Shown here: positions 46,543 to 55,619 of the stretch, one piece after another
Layout: each line of letters opens with the position of its first letter
How positions within the stretch are numbered: the first letter of the stretch is position 1
Origin: Pseudocolwellia sp. AS88
GTDB lineage: Bacteria > Pseudomonadota > Gammaproteobacteria > Enterobacterales > Alteromonadaceae
DNA length: 64,000 bases
Reading direction: 5' to 3'
NCBI RefSeq assembly: GCF_030551755.1
Contig: NZ_JAUPEC010000009.1
Location: 1-64,000 of the forward strand
Notes under the pieces: model-generated
The model's database searches: none
The model's input: the letters and a program-made list of their open reading frames with translations, nothing else
What the model was told of the DNA's origin: nothing
Position numbers and translations under genes: made by a program

Positions 46543-46738
46543 TGATATTATCCACCTGGTTATATGTTTACTGATGTTTTATAAGTAATTTACATGATTG
46601 TAAGGTATATGAATAGGCAGAAATCACTGTATTATCAATGAATTATTTTAACTTATAGCTAAACCTCTAAATAACCCTATACCTGAACTTATAAAGAAAT
46701 CTATAACTAAATCTACCACCAAATTCAGGACATAAAAA

Positions 46739-46777
46739 AACCGCTTACGTGCTTTATATTAAGCTTTGTAAGCGGTT
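46739..46777 (-). terminator. Terminator of the molybdenum dehydrogenase operon
   Basis: Perfect 10-bp stem AACCGCTTAC / GTAAGCGGTT with a 19-base loop, followed on the minus strand by TTTTTTTATG, 14 bases after the stop codon. Confidence 0.85.
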
Positions 46778-46790
46778 GTATTTTTGATGT

Positions 46791-49046
46791 TTAAGCTTTT
46801 AGTTGATTACCAATCGGTAACTGTCTAATGCGTTTACCACATGCGGCAAAAATAGCATTACAAAGTGCTGGAGCGTAAACCGGAGTTGCTGGCTCACCAA
46901 CACCTGCTGGTGGCGCTTCACTAGGAACAATTTCTACCTCTATTTCTAGCGGAGAATCATTCATGCGTGGAACTCGGTAATCGTGGAAGTTACTCTGTTG
47001 TACACGACCATTGTCGAAAGTAATACCTTCACTGATTGCAGCAGTAATTCCGTAAATAGAACCACCTTGAACCTGATTTTTCACGGTATCTGTATTTACT
47101 ACTGTTCCAGCATCAATACTTGCCCATGATTTAATGATTTTAAGATCGCCCTCTTCTGAAACTTCTACTTCAACTACTGTTGCAACGTAAGTTAAAAAGC
47201 TTCTGTGTGCAGCAATACCCATACCGCGACCTTTAGGAAGTTTTCTTCCCCACTTACTCATTTCAGCTACTTTTTCAATAACATGACGTAGTCTGCTGGT
47301 GTCTAATGGGTAAACTGTTTTATCGCCACCGTAGTTATCGTAATCAGCATTTTCTTCTGTTACGTCTAAGATGCGATCAGGACCTATGGTGTCTAGCAAG
47401 TAGTCTTTTTGATCACGACCCGCTTTGTGTGCAGCTTCAGCAATAAATGACTGAATAGCAAAGGCATGGAAAATATTAGATACAGATCTCATCCAACCAA
47501 TTCTAGCTTTTGCAGGTGCTTCACCGTTTTCTAACTTCATGTTAGGTGTGTTAATAGGATTATCGGTAAAACCTAAACGTAACTCGAAGCTACCCGCAAC
47601 GGTTGCACCTTCTTGAAAGGTAGAGGTAATAGGTGAAAACGCTGTGCGGTGTAAATACGCATCGATAGCACCATTTTTATCTAATGATGCTTCAATGTGT
47701 TGAGCTGATACCGCATGGTAGAAACCGTGTTGGATGTCGTCTTCACGAGTCCATTGAACACGGATCGCTTTACCTGTTTTCATTGAAAGGTAAGCCGCTT
47801 CTGCTGAGAAATCAGGCTTAGACTTACGTCCAAATCCACCACCTAACATAGTTACGTGAACATTAATTTGTTCTTGTGGCATGCCAACCATTGCAGCAAC
47901 AGTTGCCATATCAGCTTGTGGGTTTTGTGTTGCAGCCCATACGTCTACACGGTCTTTGTAATACATTGCGGTAGCACAAGGTGGCTCCATTGGAGCTTGA
48001 GCTAAATGCGGCGCATAGTAATCTGCTACAAGTTTATCGCTAGCTTTAGCTAGAACAGTTTCTGCATCACCTATCGAGCGGATTGATTTTTGCGATGTAG
48101 CGACTTTAGCCAGTAAGCTTTTCTTAAATGCTTCTGAATTGTAGTCGGCATTTTTACCATCATCCCATGTTACTGTTAAGGCTTTGCGGCCTTTCATTGC
48201 AGCCCAAGTATTATTGGCAATAATGGCAATACCACCTTTAGGTTGAAACATAGGTGCGCCTTTCGGTGCTGGAATTTCTACTACGTCTACCACACCTTCT
48301 ATTGATTTAGCGGCTTTTGCGTCAAAACTTTTAACTTTGCCACCAACAACTGGAGAACGAACAATCATTGCAATAAGCGCTTTAGGCTCTAGAACATCAG
48401 CCGCAAAAGTTGCTTTGCCTGTTACGATATCTTTTAAATCGATATGTTCCATAGCGGTATTAATGTAACGCCACTCACTACGTTTTTTAAGCGCGACTTT
48501 GTCTGTTTCTGGTGGTGTGATGTTTAACGCATCGTTTACTAAATCAGCATAAGTTAGGGTTTTACCTGATGTATGAGTAACAATGTGCTGCACAGCTGAA
48601 CATGAATCTATAGATACACCCCAGCGCGTTGCAGCCGCTTGTCGCATAAGATGACGAACACTTGCGCCCATTTCACGTAAACGCTGCATATTGTAACGAA
48701 TACTGCGTGAACCATCGGTATTTTGGTCACCGTATTTAGGATCACCTTTACCTTGGATAACAACGACTTTGTCCCAAGACGCTTCCATTTCATCAGCTAC
48801 GATTTGTGCTATCGCTGTACGAATTTGTTGACCCATTTCAGAACGGTGACAGGTAATTTCAACAACGCCATCTGGGCGTAAAGCAACAAATAAATTAGCT
48901 TCTTTAGAGGTAGCTGATGGTTTAGCAAGTACTCCTGCCATTGCTCTTGGAGCTGCACCAGTAAAATAGGTACCAACAACTAAAGCACCTACTGCTGCGC
49001 TAGACTTTAAAAAGCTACGTCGGCTTAAATCAAAATATTTGCTCAT
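46791..49046 (-). CDS. Molybdopterin-binding dehydrogenase large subunit (IorB-like)
   Basis: A 751-residue member of the xanthine oxidase family, like the beta subunit of isoquinoline 1-oxidoreductase. A Tat signal (R-R-S-F-L-K, about 9-14) predicts export folded to the periplasm. Molybdopterin-binding segments include [14 protein letters not shown] and a terminal [17 protein letters not shown] with the likely catalytic Glu. It overlaps the 2Fe-2S subunit gene by 4 bases. The substrate is probably an aldehyde or N-heterocycle; no cytochrome subunit gene adjoins. Confidence 0.93.
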   Translation of the reverse strand: MSKYFDLSRRSFLKSSAAVGALVVGTYFTGAAPRAMAGVLAKPSATSKEANLFVALRPDGVVEITCHRSEMGQQIRTAIAQIVADEMEASWDKVVVIQGKGDPKYGDQNTDGSRSIRYNMQRLREMGASVRHLMRQAAATRWGVSIDSCSAVQHIVTHTSGKTLTYADLVNDALNITPPETDKVALKKRSEWRYINTAMEHIDLKDIVTGKATFAADVLEPKALIAMIVRSPVVGGKVKSFDAKAAKSIEGVVDVVEIPAPKGAPMFQPKGGIAIIANNTWAAMKGRKALTVTWDDGKNADYNSEAFKKSLLAKVATSQKSIRSIGDAETVLAKASDKLVADYYAPHLAQAPMEPPCATAMYYKDRVDVWAATQNPQADMATVAAMVGMPQEQINVHVTMLGGGFGRKSKPDFSAEAAYLSMKTGKAIRVQWTREDDIQHGFYHAVSAQHIEASLDKNGAIDAYLHRTAFSPITSTFQEGATVAGSFELRLGFTDNPINTPNMKLENGEAPAKARIGWMRSVSNIFHAFAIQSFIAEAAHKAGRDQKDYLLDTIGPDRILDVTEENADYDNYGGDKTVYPLDTSRLRHVIEKVAEMSKWGRKLPKGRGMGIAAHRSFLTYVATVVEVEVSEEGDLKIIKSWASIDAGTVVNTDTVKNQVQGGSIYGITAAISEGITFDNGRVQQSNFHDYRVPRMNDSPLEIEVEIVPSEAPPAGVGEPATPVYAPALCNAIFAACGKRIRQLPIGNQLKA

Positions 49047-49540
49047 GATTCTTCTCCTGCTTTTTCAGGAACATAATAAGCAACACCCGCCATTGATTTA
49101 GACGCAGCTTTGATCGCTTTATGAATACGAGGATAAGTACCACATCGACAAATATTACCTGACATACCTTGTACGATTTCGTCATCGCTAGGCGTAGGAT
49201 TAGTGGCTAGTAAACTAGCTGCTTGCATCATTTGACCACATTGACAGAAACCACATTGAGGAACTTTATGTTCTACCCAAGCCTTTTGTACTGGATGCTC
49301 ACCGTTTTCACTTAAACCTTCAATAGTGGTTATTTTACCACCTGCAATGGCAGAAAGAGGCAATACACAAGAACGCTGCGCAACTCCGTCAATATGCACA
49401 GTACATGCGCCACATTGCGCCATACCACAGCCAAATTTAGGACCAGTTAGTTGTAATTCATCTCGTAAATACCAAAGTACAGGAGTCGTTGGATCGCCCG
49501 AAAATTTACGAACTTCACCGTTAACGGTAAACGTAATCAT
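49043..49540 (-). CDS. 2Fe-2S subunit of molybdenum dehydrogenase (IorA-like)
   Basis: A 165-residue electron-transfer subunit. The N-terminal plant-type 2Fe-2S site is C-G-M-A-Q-C-G-A-C (about 38-46) with a later Cys. The second, alpha-helical cluster is C-G-F-C-Q-C-G-Q-M and C-R-C-G. It passes electrons from the molybdopterin subunit, whose gene it precedes with coupled translation. GGAGA precedes the ATG. Confidence 0.95.
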   Translation of the reverse strand: MITFTVNGEVRKFSGDPTTPVLWYLRDELQLTGPKFGCGMAQCGACTVHIDGVAQRSCVLPLSAIAGGKITTIEGLSENGEHPVQKAWVEHKVPQCGFCQCGQMMQAASLLATNPTPSDDEIVQGMSGNICRCGTYPRIHKAIKAASKSMAGVAYYVPEKAGEES

Positions 49541-49693
49541 TTTTTATCTCCATTGCAGTAAGTAAATGATTTTAAATCGCTTACTTACATTGCTTAATTG
49601 ATTGTCACTATTGAAGGCTATAATTGTATATTAATTAAGCCAAGGCTAGCTTTGTAGTGATTCATCACTTGAACTTTTAAGTCCTATTTTTAA

Positions 49694-49853
49694 TACCAAT
49701 TTGATTAATGAAGTGATCTACTTTTTCATGAGGAAAAATAGATAATTACAAGGCATAAAATTTAGTAAGTAGTTATTCTACTTATAAATTTTATAACGCA
49801 GTCATTATTAATTTTAACCGTTAAAAATGAGCAGTTAATTAATCAACTTGGTA
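49694..49853. mobile_element. MITE-like 160-bp element, copy 1
   Basis: 160 bases with terminal inverted repeats TACCAATTTGATTAAT / ATTAATCAACTTGGTA (15 of 16 match) and a 3-bp direct repeat TAA on both sides (49691-49693, 49854-49856). The middle forms a hairpin (AAAATTTAGTAAGTAG against CTACTTATAAATTTT). It codes for nothing. A second copy at 51451 differs at only two bases. The pattern is that of a MITE mobilised by a transposase elsewhere. Confidence 0.88.
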
Positions 49854-49856
49854 TAA

Positions 49857-50120
49857 CTGTGAATGAATTCAGTTCTCTCAGTTATATAGCCTACGTTATT
49901 TTATTTGATTTACCAGAAAAACTAATAATTTCATGACGATCCAAAATGCTATTTTTGTATCTATTTATTACAACGGATAAAAACATAACTAACAAATAGA
50001 GAAACTTAAGCTCACTTTTAGGAAAAAGCTTATATTTATGACTCATTTTAAACTTATAAATTGAGATATTTTGGGATCGCTTCTGCACATTAAAGCTTCT
50101 TCATTACATAAAATTTAGGC
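49857..50120. other. Spacer downstream of MITE copy 1
   Basis: About 260 AT-rich bases. A minus-strand frame of 65 codons (49891-50088) is lysine-rich and lacks a ribosome site or family match; I do not count it as a gene. The stretch 49541-49690 beside it holds only the IorA-like gene's upstream region. Confidence 0.4.
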
Positions 50121-50125
50121 AAAAA

Positions 50126-50147
50126 AAACGCTAATAAATTAGCGTTT
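50126..50147 (-). terminator. Terminator of the DUF1186 gene
   Basis: Stem AAACGCTAA / TTAGCGTTT with loop TAAA, then TTTTTTTT on the minus strand, about 45 bases after the stop codon. Confidence 0.88.
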
Positions 50148-50190
50148 CTTCAAATGTAATAAAGTTAATTATTTATTTAAACTTAGTGAT

Positions 50191-51126
50191 TTACTGTAAA
50201 CAACATTTCTTGAATTTCTTACCACTGCCACATGGACAAGGATCATTGCGACCCGCTGTAGCTAAAGAACTAACTGGAACACTGTTTTTTAGAATGGTAT
50301 TTTCATCGTACAAGATACTATCTAATAAACCGCCTTCCTCCATTAACGAATCAATGTCATCAAGTTCTTCGTCTTCATAGTCATTTTCAATCCAGGTTTG
50401 TAATGTGTTAATCATATTAAAATCTGTTTGAACCATTCCTGATTCAACGAACTTGCGTGTATTGCTGTTATTCCATGCCTTTACTTCAGAGGACTCAAAA
50501 CGCTCTTCATCAAGTAGGTCTTTGTCACACAATTCGTTAAATTGGCTTTTAAAAGTATTTAATTGATACTGAACACAACAGTCTGCTAATACGCTCATTA
50601 AAAAGCTGTTGATTGCACTTGGAATAGCTAAGAATGAAGCCAACCAGCGACGTACATGATCTTCTAACTCATTTTTATCAATAATCCCCACTTCGTACTG
50701 TGCAAATACCGCTTCAATCGCGGCTCCTTTGCCATACATAGATTGATGCCCATCAGAGATAAAATTACATAACGCTTGGGTATTACCATCTGCAACATTG
50801 AAAAATAAAGTAGGTGTTAATTCAGTGATTGTTTCACCAAATACAGTTTCTAGTGGAGTTAAAATAGAATCGCTGCGTGCAAATAGGTGTAAACATTTTT
50901 CTAGCGCTGGTGAATATTTTAATTCGGCTAATAATAATGTTCCAAAAAACAGAATAGGCTCTTGTTCTTGAGTTAATGACGTATCGTCTGCGATGAACTG
51001 ATCGATGAGACTTTCTAACTCAAGATAAAATGCAGACCAATTTTGTTTTGCCGCGGATATACCAGCAATAGTTAAGTTGTCGTCGTTTGGGTTACTAATT
51101 GCCAATAAGGTTTGATCTAAGTTCAT
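50191..51126 (-). CDS. DUF1186 protein with SEC-C zinc motif
   Basis: A 311-residue soluble protein. The helical body (about 20-220) fits DUF1186 (G-T-L-L-L-A-E-L, then Y-G-K-G-A-A-I-E-A and W-L-A-S-F-L-A). The C-terminus is the SEC-C motif G-R-N-D-P-C-P-C-G-S-G-K-K-F-K-K-C-C, a zinc-binding tail like that at the end of SecA, probably for ribosome, SecB or protein contact. Role unknown. Single gene with its own terminator. Confidence 0.88.
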   Translation of the reverse strand: MNLDQTLLAISNPNDDNLTIAGISAAKQNWSAFYLELESLIDQFIADDTSLTQEQEPILFFGTLLLAELKYSPALEKCLHLFARSDSILTPLETVFGETITELTPTLFFNVADGNTQALCNFISDGHQSMYGKGAAIEAVFAQYEVGIIDKNELEDHVRRWLASFLAIPSAINSFLMSVLADCCVQYQLNTFKSQFNELCDKDLLDEERFESSEVKAWNNSNTRKFVESGMVQTDFNMINTLQTWIENDYEDEELDDIDSLMEEGGLLDSILYDENTILKNSVPVSSLATAGRNDPCPCGSGKKFKKCCLQ

Positions 51127-51269
51127 TTAAAGTTCCGCGTAAGGTATGCAAAAGAGCTGGATATATTAAAGGTCGTATTCTAACATTTCTTATTGTTGTT
51201 AACATTTAAATAGATAAGTTAAGTAAATAAATTTTTCACTTAAATAACCAGCCTACTTTCTCGCAATAA

Positions 51270-51413
51270 ATGGTTAGCATATCTAGGCAAACGATTGTTG
51301 CAATAGAAAAAGGCAAATACTCACCATCGTTAGAAGTTGCCTTTAAAATTGCTGATGTATTTGGTGTATCGATTGCAGAGGTATTTAGTTATCAAGAGCA
51401 AGTTAATAACTAA
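51270..51413 (+). pseudogene. Truncated XRE-family HTH regulator
   Basis: The frame from the ATG at 51270 gives 47 residues matching the second half of a small XRE regulator: S-R-Q-T-I-V-A-I-E-K-G-K-Y, S-P-S-L-E-V-A-F-K-I-A-D-V-F-G-V and I-A-E-V-F-S. The normal protein is about 67 residues. Upstream a stop (51267) precedes the ATG, and the residues before it (P-T-F-S-Q) recall the missing first helix, so part of the gene was lost. It is probably non-functional. MITE copy 2 begins 37 bases after it. Confidence 0.72.
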
Positions 51414-51450
51414 TATTTGATCTTAAATTGTTGCTGATTGATGAATATTA

Positions 51451-51610
51451 TACCAATTTGATTAATGAAGTGATCTACTTTTTCATGAGGAAAAATGGAT
51501 AATTACAAGGCATAAAATTTAGTAAGTAGTTATTCTACTTATAAATTTTATAACGCCGTCATTATTAATTTTAACCGTTAAAAATGAGCAGTTAATTAAT
51601 CAACTTGGTA
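51451..51610. mobile_element. MITE-like 160-bp element, copy 2
   Basis: Same length and orientation as copy 1, with two substitutions. Flanked by a 3-bp direct repeat TTA (51448-51450, 51611-51613), different from the TAA of copy 1, so each copy is an independent insertion with a 3-base target duplication. Confidence 0.88.
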
Positions 51611-51692
51611 TTAGCACCATGATTTGAACTCTACATCAGGTTTAGCGCTACAAACCCTCTATTCTAAACATCAAAATCCAGACGAAAAAAAA

Positions 51693-51710
51693 CCGCTAAA
51701 TAATTAGCGG
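51693..51710 (-). terminator. Terminator of the tRNA-Ser gene
   Basis: Perfect 7-bp stem CCGCTAA / TTAGCGG with ATAA loop, flanked by A and T tracts of seven or more bases, 14 bases after the tRNA 3' end. Confidence 0.92.
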
Positions 51711-51724
51711 TTTTTTTTGGAATG

Positions 51725-51815
51725 TGGCGGTGAGATAGAGATTTGAACTCTAGAAGGGCTACAAACCCTTGCCGGTTTTCAAGACCGGTGCTTTCGACCA
51801 CTCAGCCATCTCACC
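51725..51815 (-). tRNA. tRNA-Ser (UGA anticodon)
   Basis: A 91-base class II tRNA. The acceptor arm GGTGAGA pairs with TCTCACC, with G discriminator and encoded CCA. The anticodon stem CCGGT / ACCGG encloses CTTGAAA, giving anticodon TGA. A long variable arm (AAGGGTTTGTAGCCCTT region) and the TTCAAATC T loop are present. Reads serine codons UCA and UCG. Confidence 0.97.
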
Positions 51816-52355
51816 TGAATGCAATTAACGCGTTGCGTTAAAGCGAGGCGAATATTAAAGAGAGTTGAAACCTTTGTAAAGTATTTTTTTTATGAAAAGT
51901 GTGTTTTTTTACTAGTTGAGTAAAAAACAGGTAAACAATGAGTAAAAACCATACATAACGTGTCTTGTCATTGAATGCTGAATAAAATATTACATTAATA
52001 CTTACTTTATTTATGCTGTATCTGTTTACAATAGAAATATAACCGCTAGAGTTTAGTTATAACTATTAACTACAATTAGGGGTAAGTTGTTTTACTCTGT
52101 ATGACTATTTAGGTGTTAATCATCTTTGCTTGAGGTACTTCGTTTATATTTTAAATATAAAGGCTGTATTTTGATATTCAATACCTACTTATTGGTTTGT
52201 AAAATACTTTGATAATCACATAAATTTCATCATTAAATAGATATTAATATTGTATTCTGTTCATTATCCGTAATAAGTTAGAATTAACAATATGAGTCAA
52301 TAAGTTATAAAACCCATCAACCTGAACAAGGTTATAATAATAAATTAGGATGTTT
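51816..52355. other. Spacer with tRNA promoter and lipoprotein upstream region
   Basis: About 540 AT-rich bases. The tRNA promoter is listed separately. A hairpin TTTTTTACT / AGTAAAAAA lies at 51907-51929. Towards 52355 no clear promoter was recognised. No coding frame seen. Confidence 0.4.
51852..51880 (-). promoter_or_regulatory. Promoter of the tRNA-Ser gene
   Basis: On the minus strand TTTACA (-35), 17-base spacer, TAATAT (-10), followed by a GC-rich discriminator (TCGCCTCGC) typical of growth-rate-controlled stable-RNA promoters. It lies about 35 bases before the tRNA 5' end. Confidence 0.82.
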
Positions 52356-52703
52356 ATGAATTCGCTTTTAATCAAATCTTTAGTCGTTTCTCTTGTTTCA
52401 ATCAGTGCTTTAGGATGTCAAAGTCAGGTTGAGCTTACTCCTGTTGAGATTGACCCTAATGCAAATCATATTGCAGTCGATAATAATCCAATAACGAATA
52501 AAAAAGCTGAAGGGATTAAGCCTAAGCATTCGGTATGTAAAAAATCATCAACACCTTTATTAAAAGATAAAACTAAATTAAAAGAAATGTTATTTAAAGA
52601 AGGAAAGTTAAATAACGATATGTCTGAAGACGAAATAAAAGCTTATGTAGATGAGTATATAAAGAAGAAGTCTTCTGTACCTTGTAAGCCGTTATCAAAA
52701 TAA
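52356..52703 (+). CDS. Lipoprotein resembling the N-terminal segment of the adjacent M6 protease
   Basis: A 115-residue lipoprotein (lipobox A-L-G-C near residue 21). Residues about 76-107 (K-L-K-E-M-L-F-K-E-G-K-L through Y-I-K-K-K) align without gaps to residues 32-63 of the M6 protease encoded next (R-I-L-Y-W-L-E-K-R-G-E-L through Y-I-A-D-R): nine identities in 32 plus many conservative pairs. That protease segment is in its N-terminal propeptide region, so this lipoprotein may bind, chaperone or inhibit the enzyme. 29 bases upstream of the protease gene; ATG at 52356 with AGGA. Confidence 0.78.
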   Translation: MNSLLIKSLVVSLVSISALGCQSQVELTPVEIDPNANHIAVDNNPITNKKAEGIKPKHSVCKKSSTPLLKDKTKLKEMLFKEGKLNNDMSEDEIKAYVDEYIKKKSSVPCKPLSK

Positions 52704-52732
52704 CGGTTACTTTCCATCATTAGAGAACATAC

Positions 52733-55189
52733 ATGTTTAAATTATCAAAAATAGCTCTGCTAACCAGTTTAGTTACTTGTAGTGGCCTGTCTTATGCTGA
52801 CACTTTTGTTAATGCCGGTTCTACAGACTTTGGTGTTGTTAATAAAGATAGAATTTTGTATTGGTTAGAAAAACGTGGCGAGCTTTCTGCTAACGCCTCT
52901 GAAGAAGAAAAACAGCAGGCTTTTGAAAGTTACATAGCCGATAGAATGAGTAACCAAAACAATAAGCTACCTAAAAGCTTGATGAACAAACAAGCAAAGG
53001 TAAACAAAACGGCTAAAGCTTCTATTATTGAAAAACAATCAGTAAAGAGCACGAGTATTCAAAAAGTTAATGAAGATGTTGATAATACCATTAAAGTATT
53101 AGCCATCATGATCGATTTCCCAGATTTACGTTACAACGATAATGGCTTATCTGCCTTTGACACAGATATGTACTACAGTGACTATCCGATGTCTCATTAT
53201 CAGGACTTATTGTTCTCTCCTACCGGTTTTACTGGTCCTTCAGGTCAGAACCTTGAATCTGCTTATCAATATTATCAACAAGAATCAGGCAACACATTTG
53301 CTTTTAGTGGTGAAACCTTTGGTTGGTATACAGCAGAAGAAAATGCTGAGTATTATGGCGCGAATAATAACGATCCAAGAAACGATTTCAATCAAGATGA
53401 TGTAAATGTTGATGAACTTGTTATTGAAGCTGTAGAAAAAGCCATTGCGTTAGGTCAAATTGATTTAAATGATTACGATAAAATTAGCGAAGAAGACCAT
53501 GACGGTGATGGTATTCTTGATGAACCTGATGGGATTGTTGATCACATTATGATTTTTCATTCGAGTATTGGTGAAGAGTCAGGTGGTGGAGATTTAGGGT
53601 CTAATGCTATTTGGTCTCATAGATCAGCAGTGTTTAATGCAGATTACCCACAAAGTTCTGACGATTTTGCCGTAAGTGTTGAAGGCTCTGATCTTAGAAT
53701 TTATAGCTATACGATTACGCCAATTGATGCTTCTGTGGGAGTTGTTGTTCATGAATTTGGTCATGTGTTAGGTGTGCCTGATGAATATGACTTAACAAAT
53801 GATTCTACGGGAGCTCCTGTTCAAGCTTGGTCTGTTATGGGAAGTGGTAGCTGGTTAGGAAGCCCTCGCGGCTCTGAACCTGTTTCTTTTAGTCCTTATG
53901 CTAAAGAATTCTTTCAAAACAAATATGGTGGAAACTGGGTAAATCAACAAAGAGTTACTTTCTCAGATTCTACAAACGAGACATTGTCGTTAGTTAGCGC
54001 ATCTACCCATGGCGATAGTGTTGATCAGATAAGAGTGGATCTTCCAATAATTCCTAGAAGTTTTGGTGAACCATTTACAGGTGAATATCAATACTATTCT
54101 AATCAAGGTAATGATTTACAAACCACTTTAAGTTTCAATACCACGTTGGGAACTAACAGCCCTACTTTATCTATGAAAGCTCGCTGGAACATAGAGCAAG
54201 ATTACGATTTTGTACTTGTAAGTGTTGATGGAAATGTTGTTTCTGGTAATCATACTTCAGCATCGAATGAATATTATAGCTTTATAAGAAACTTTATAAG
54301 TGGTGATTCTGCAGATATTAGCGGTGCTTCTGTAGATTTGGGTTGGGTAGATTTAACTTTTGATTTGTCTAATTACAGCGGTCGAAATGTTGATATAGCA
54401 ATAACTTATGTAACTGATACTAGCATTTCAGGTTATGGATTTGTCGCAGATGATATTACGGTTACTTCAGGTACAACTACAACATTTAGTAATGGTGCTG
54501 AGAATCTTACTTCTATGAGTTTAGATGGCTTTTCTCGAATAGACGATACTGTTGAAGGCGATAATCATTATTATTATGTTCAATTACGTGATCATACTGG
54601 TACGGACTCATCTTTAGCTAGTTTAGATTACGATCCTGGTGTTTTAATTTGGTATAGAGATGAAGCGGTTGATAATAACAACGTAAGTGATCATGCTGGT
54701 GAGTTATTTCTTGGTGTGGTTGATGCTGATCAGAACTTGATCACTCGAAATGGTTCGCCTAGAAATACCGAGATACAAATACGTGATGCAGCTTTTAGTT
54801 TGTATGATCAAAGTTTAAATATTAATACAGGATCTAACGATACTGCACTTACTAATAACTCTGTATTCAATGATAGTGATGATTACACATCACCAGATCA
54901 ACCTAAGTCGGGTATTATTCTTCCAGAACTAGGTGTTAATATTGAAGTAATTACTCAGGCTGGCGACAGTTCTACTGCTTCGATAGTGCTAAGTAACACT
55001 AGCGATACATCTGGTGGCACTGATACATCCGGCGGTACTGATACGTCTGGTGGTACTGAAACACCTGTTATAACGGTACCTGAAACAGCTTCAACAAGTG
55101 ATTCAGGAAGTTCTGGCGGTTCAATACATTGGTTAACCTTATTATTTGCAGGATTATTCGTTAATAGAAGATATGCTAATAAAAAGTAA
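52733..55189 (+). CDS. M6 family metalloprotease with GlyGly-CTERM tail
   Basis: An 818-residue secreted protease, immune inhibitor A / PrtV-like. Signal peptide (about 1-22), propeptide (about 23-110), catalytic M6 domain (about 115-430) with H-E-F-G-H at 340-344 and D-E-Y after it, then beta domains (about 440-740). Three 18-bp tandem repeats encode T-S-G-G-T-D. The C-terminus S-G-G-S, hydrophobic helix, R-R-Y-A-N-K-K is a GlyGly-CTERM tag cut by rhombosortase. It likely degrades extracellular proteins; operon with the lipoprotein. Confidence 0.93.
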   Translation: MFKLSKIALLTSLVTCSGLSYADTFVNAGSTDFGVVNKDRILYWLEKRGELSANASEEEKQQAFESYIADRMSNQNNKLPKSLMNKQAKVNKTAKASIIEKQSVKSTSIQKVNEDVDNTIKVLAIMIDFPDLRYNDNGLSAFDTDMYYSDYPMSHYQDLLFSPTGFTGPSGQNLESAYQYYQQESGNTFAFSGETFGWYTAEENAEYYGANNNDPRNDFNQDDVNVDELVIEAVEKAIALGQIDLNDYDKISEEDHDGDGILDEPDGIVDHIMIFHSSIGEESGGGDLGSNAIWSHRSAVFNADYPQSSDDFAVSVEGSDLRIYSYTITPIDASVGVVVHEFGHVLGVPDEYDLTNDSTGAPVQAWSVMGSGSWLGSPRGSEPVSFSPYAKEFFQNKYGGNWVNQQRVTFSDSTNETLSLVSASTHGDSVDQIRVDLPIIPRSFGEPFTGEYQYYSNQGNDLQTTLSFNTTLGTNSPTLSMKARWNIEQDYDFVLVSVDGNVVSGNHTSASNEYYSFIRNFISGDSADISGASVDLGWVDLTFDLSNYSGRNVDIAITYVTDTSISGYGFVADDITVTSGTTTTFSNGAENLTSMSLDGFSRIDDTVEGDNHYYYVQLRDHTGTDSSLASLDYDPGVLIWYRDEAVDNNNVSDHAGELFLGVVDADQNLITRNGSPRNTEIQIRDAAFSLYDQSLNINTGSNDTALTNNSVFNDSDDYTSPDQPKSGIILPELGVNIEVITQAGDSSTASIVLSNTSDTSGGTDTSGGTDTSGGTETPVITVPETASTSDSGSSGGSIHWLTLLFAGLFVNRRYANKK
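55004..55057 (+). repeat. Three 18-bp tandem repeats in the protease gene
   Basis: Three copies of GATACATCTGGTGGCACT with third-base changes, encoding D-T-S-G-G-T. They form a flexible linker before the sorting tag and may vary in number between strains by slippage. Confidence 0.8.
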
Positions 55190-55264
55190 AGTTGATTGTC
55201 ATCACTCAACTTAAGCAAGTGCTAGTGATAAGATAAAATTCTTTGATACTAATCTTTTGAAATT

Positions 55265-55290
55265 AAGCCCTGATTGTTCAAGGCTTTTTT
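55265..55290 (+). terminator. Terminator of the lipoprotein-protease operon
   Basis: Stem AAGCC / GGCTT around CTGATTGTTCAA, followed by six Ts, about 75 bases after the protease stop. Confidence 0.85.
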
Positions 55291-55344
55291 ATGCCTGTAT
55301 GTTCCTCGAAAAACTTCCACAAAACCATTAACCATTAAATACTC

Positions 55345-55365
55345 AAATGATACTGATTCGCATTT
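55345..55365. promoter_or_regulatory. Fur-like box
   Basis: The 21 bases AAATGATACTGATTCGCATTT fit the Fur pattern of ATGATA / ATT-type hexamers moderately, with the right arm degenerate. It lies 255 bases before the PepSY protein gene, whose relatives are often iron-controlled. The rest of the gap up to 55580 shows no gene. Confidence 0.5.
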
Positions 55366-55583
55366 ACATACAGGTAACAATTATGTATCATCTTCGCAAT
55401 TATAGATTCAGATAAACACAGAAAATAACATTATAAAATTTATCGTCGTATACACACTAATTGCATTTAGTGGTCGTAAGAGTTTTGCATTATCAAATAT
55501 AAAACTATAGCCATAAATTAAACGTTTTATGTAGATCGAATCTGTACCAAACGACGTTCAGTTAAAGCCAATAACAAAGGAAA

Positions 55584-55607
55584 TAAAGCGGTTCACTTAC
55601 CGCTTTA
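55584..55607 (+). promoter_or_regulatory. Hairpin just before the PepSY gene start
   Basis: Perfect 9-bp stem TAAAGCGGT / ACCGCTTTA with a 6-base loop ends 12 bases before the ATG, where the ribosome site should be; no other Shine-Dalgarno is seen. It could limit translation or end an upstream transcript. Confidence 0.5.
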
Positions 55608-55619
55608 CTGTTAAGTATT

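Noticed and set aside
49891-50088. 65-residue frame on the minus strand next to MITE copy 1
   Set aside because: Lysine-rich, no ribosome site and no recognisable motif; probably chance.
55004-55057. Tandem repeats as a possible CRISPR array
   Set aside because: They are 18-bp direct repeats in frame within the protease gene, without spacers or cas genes.
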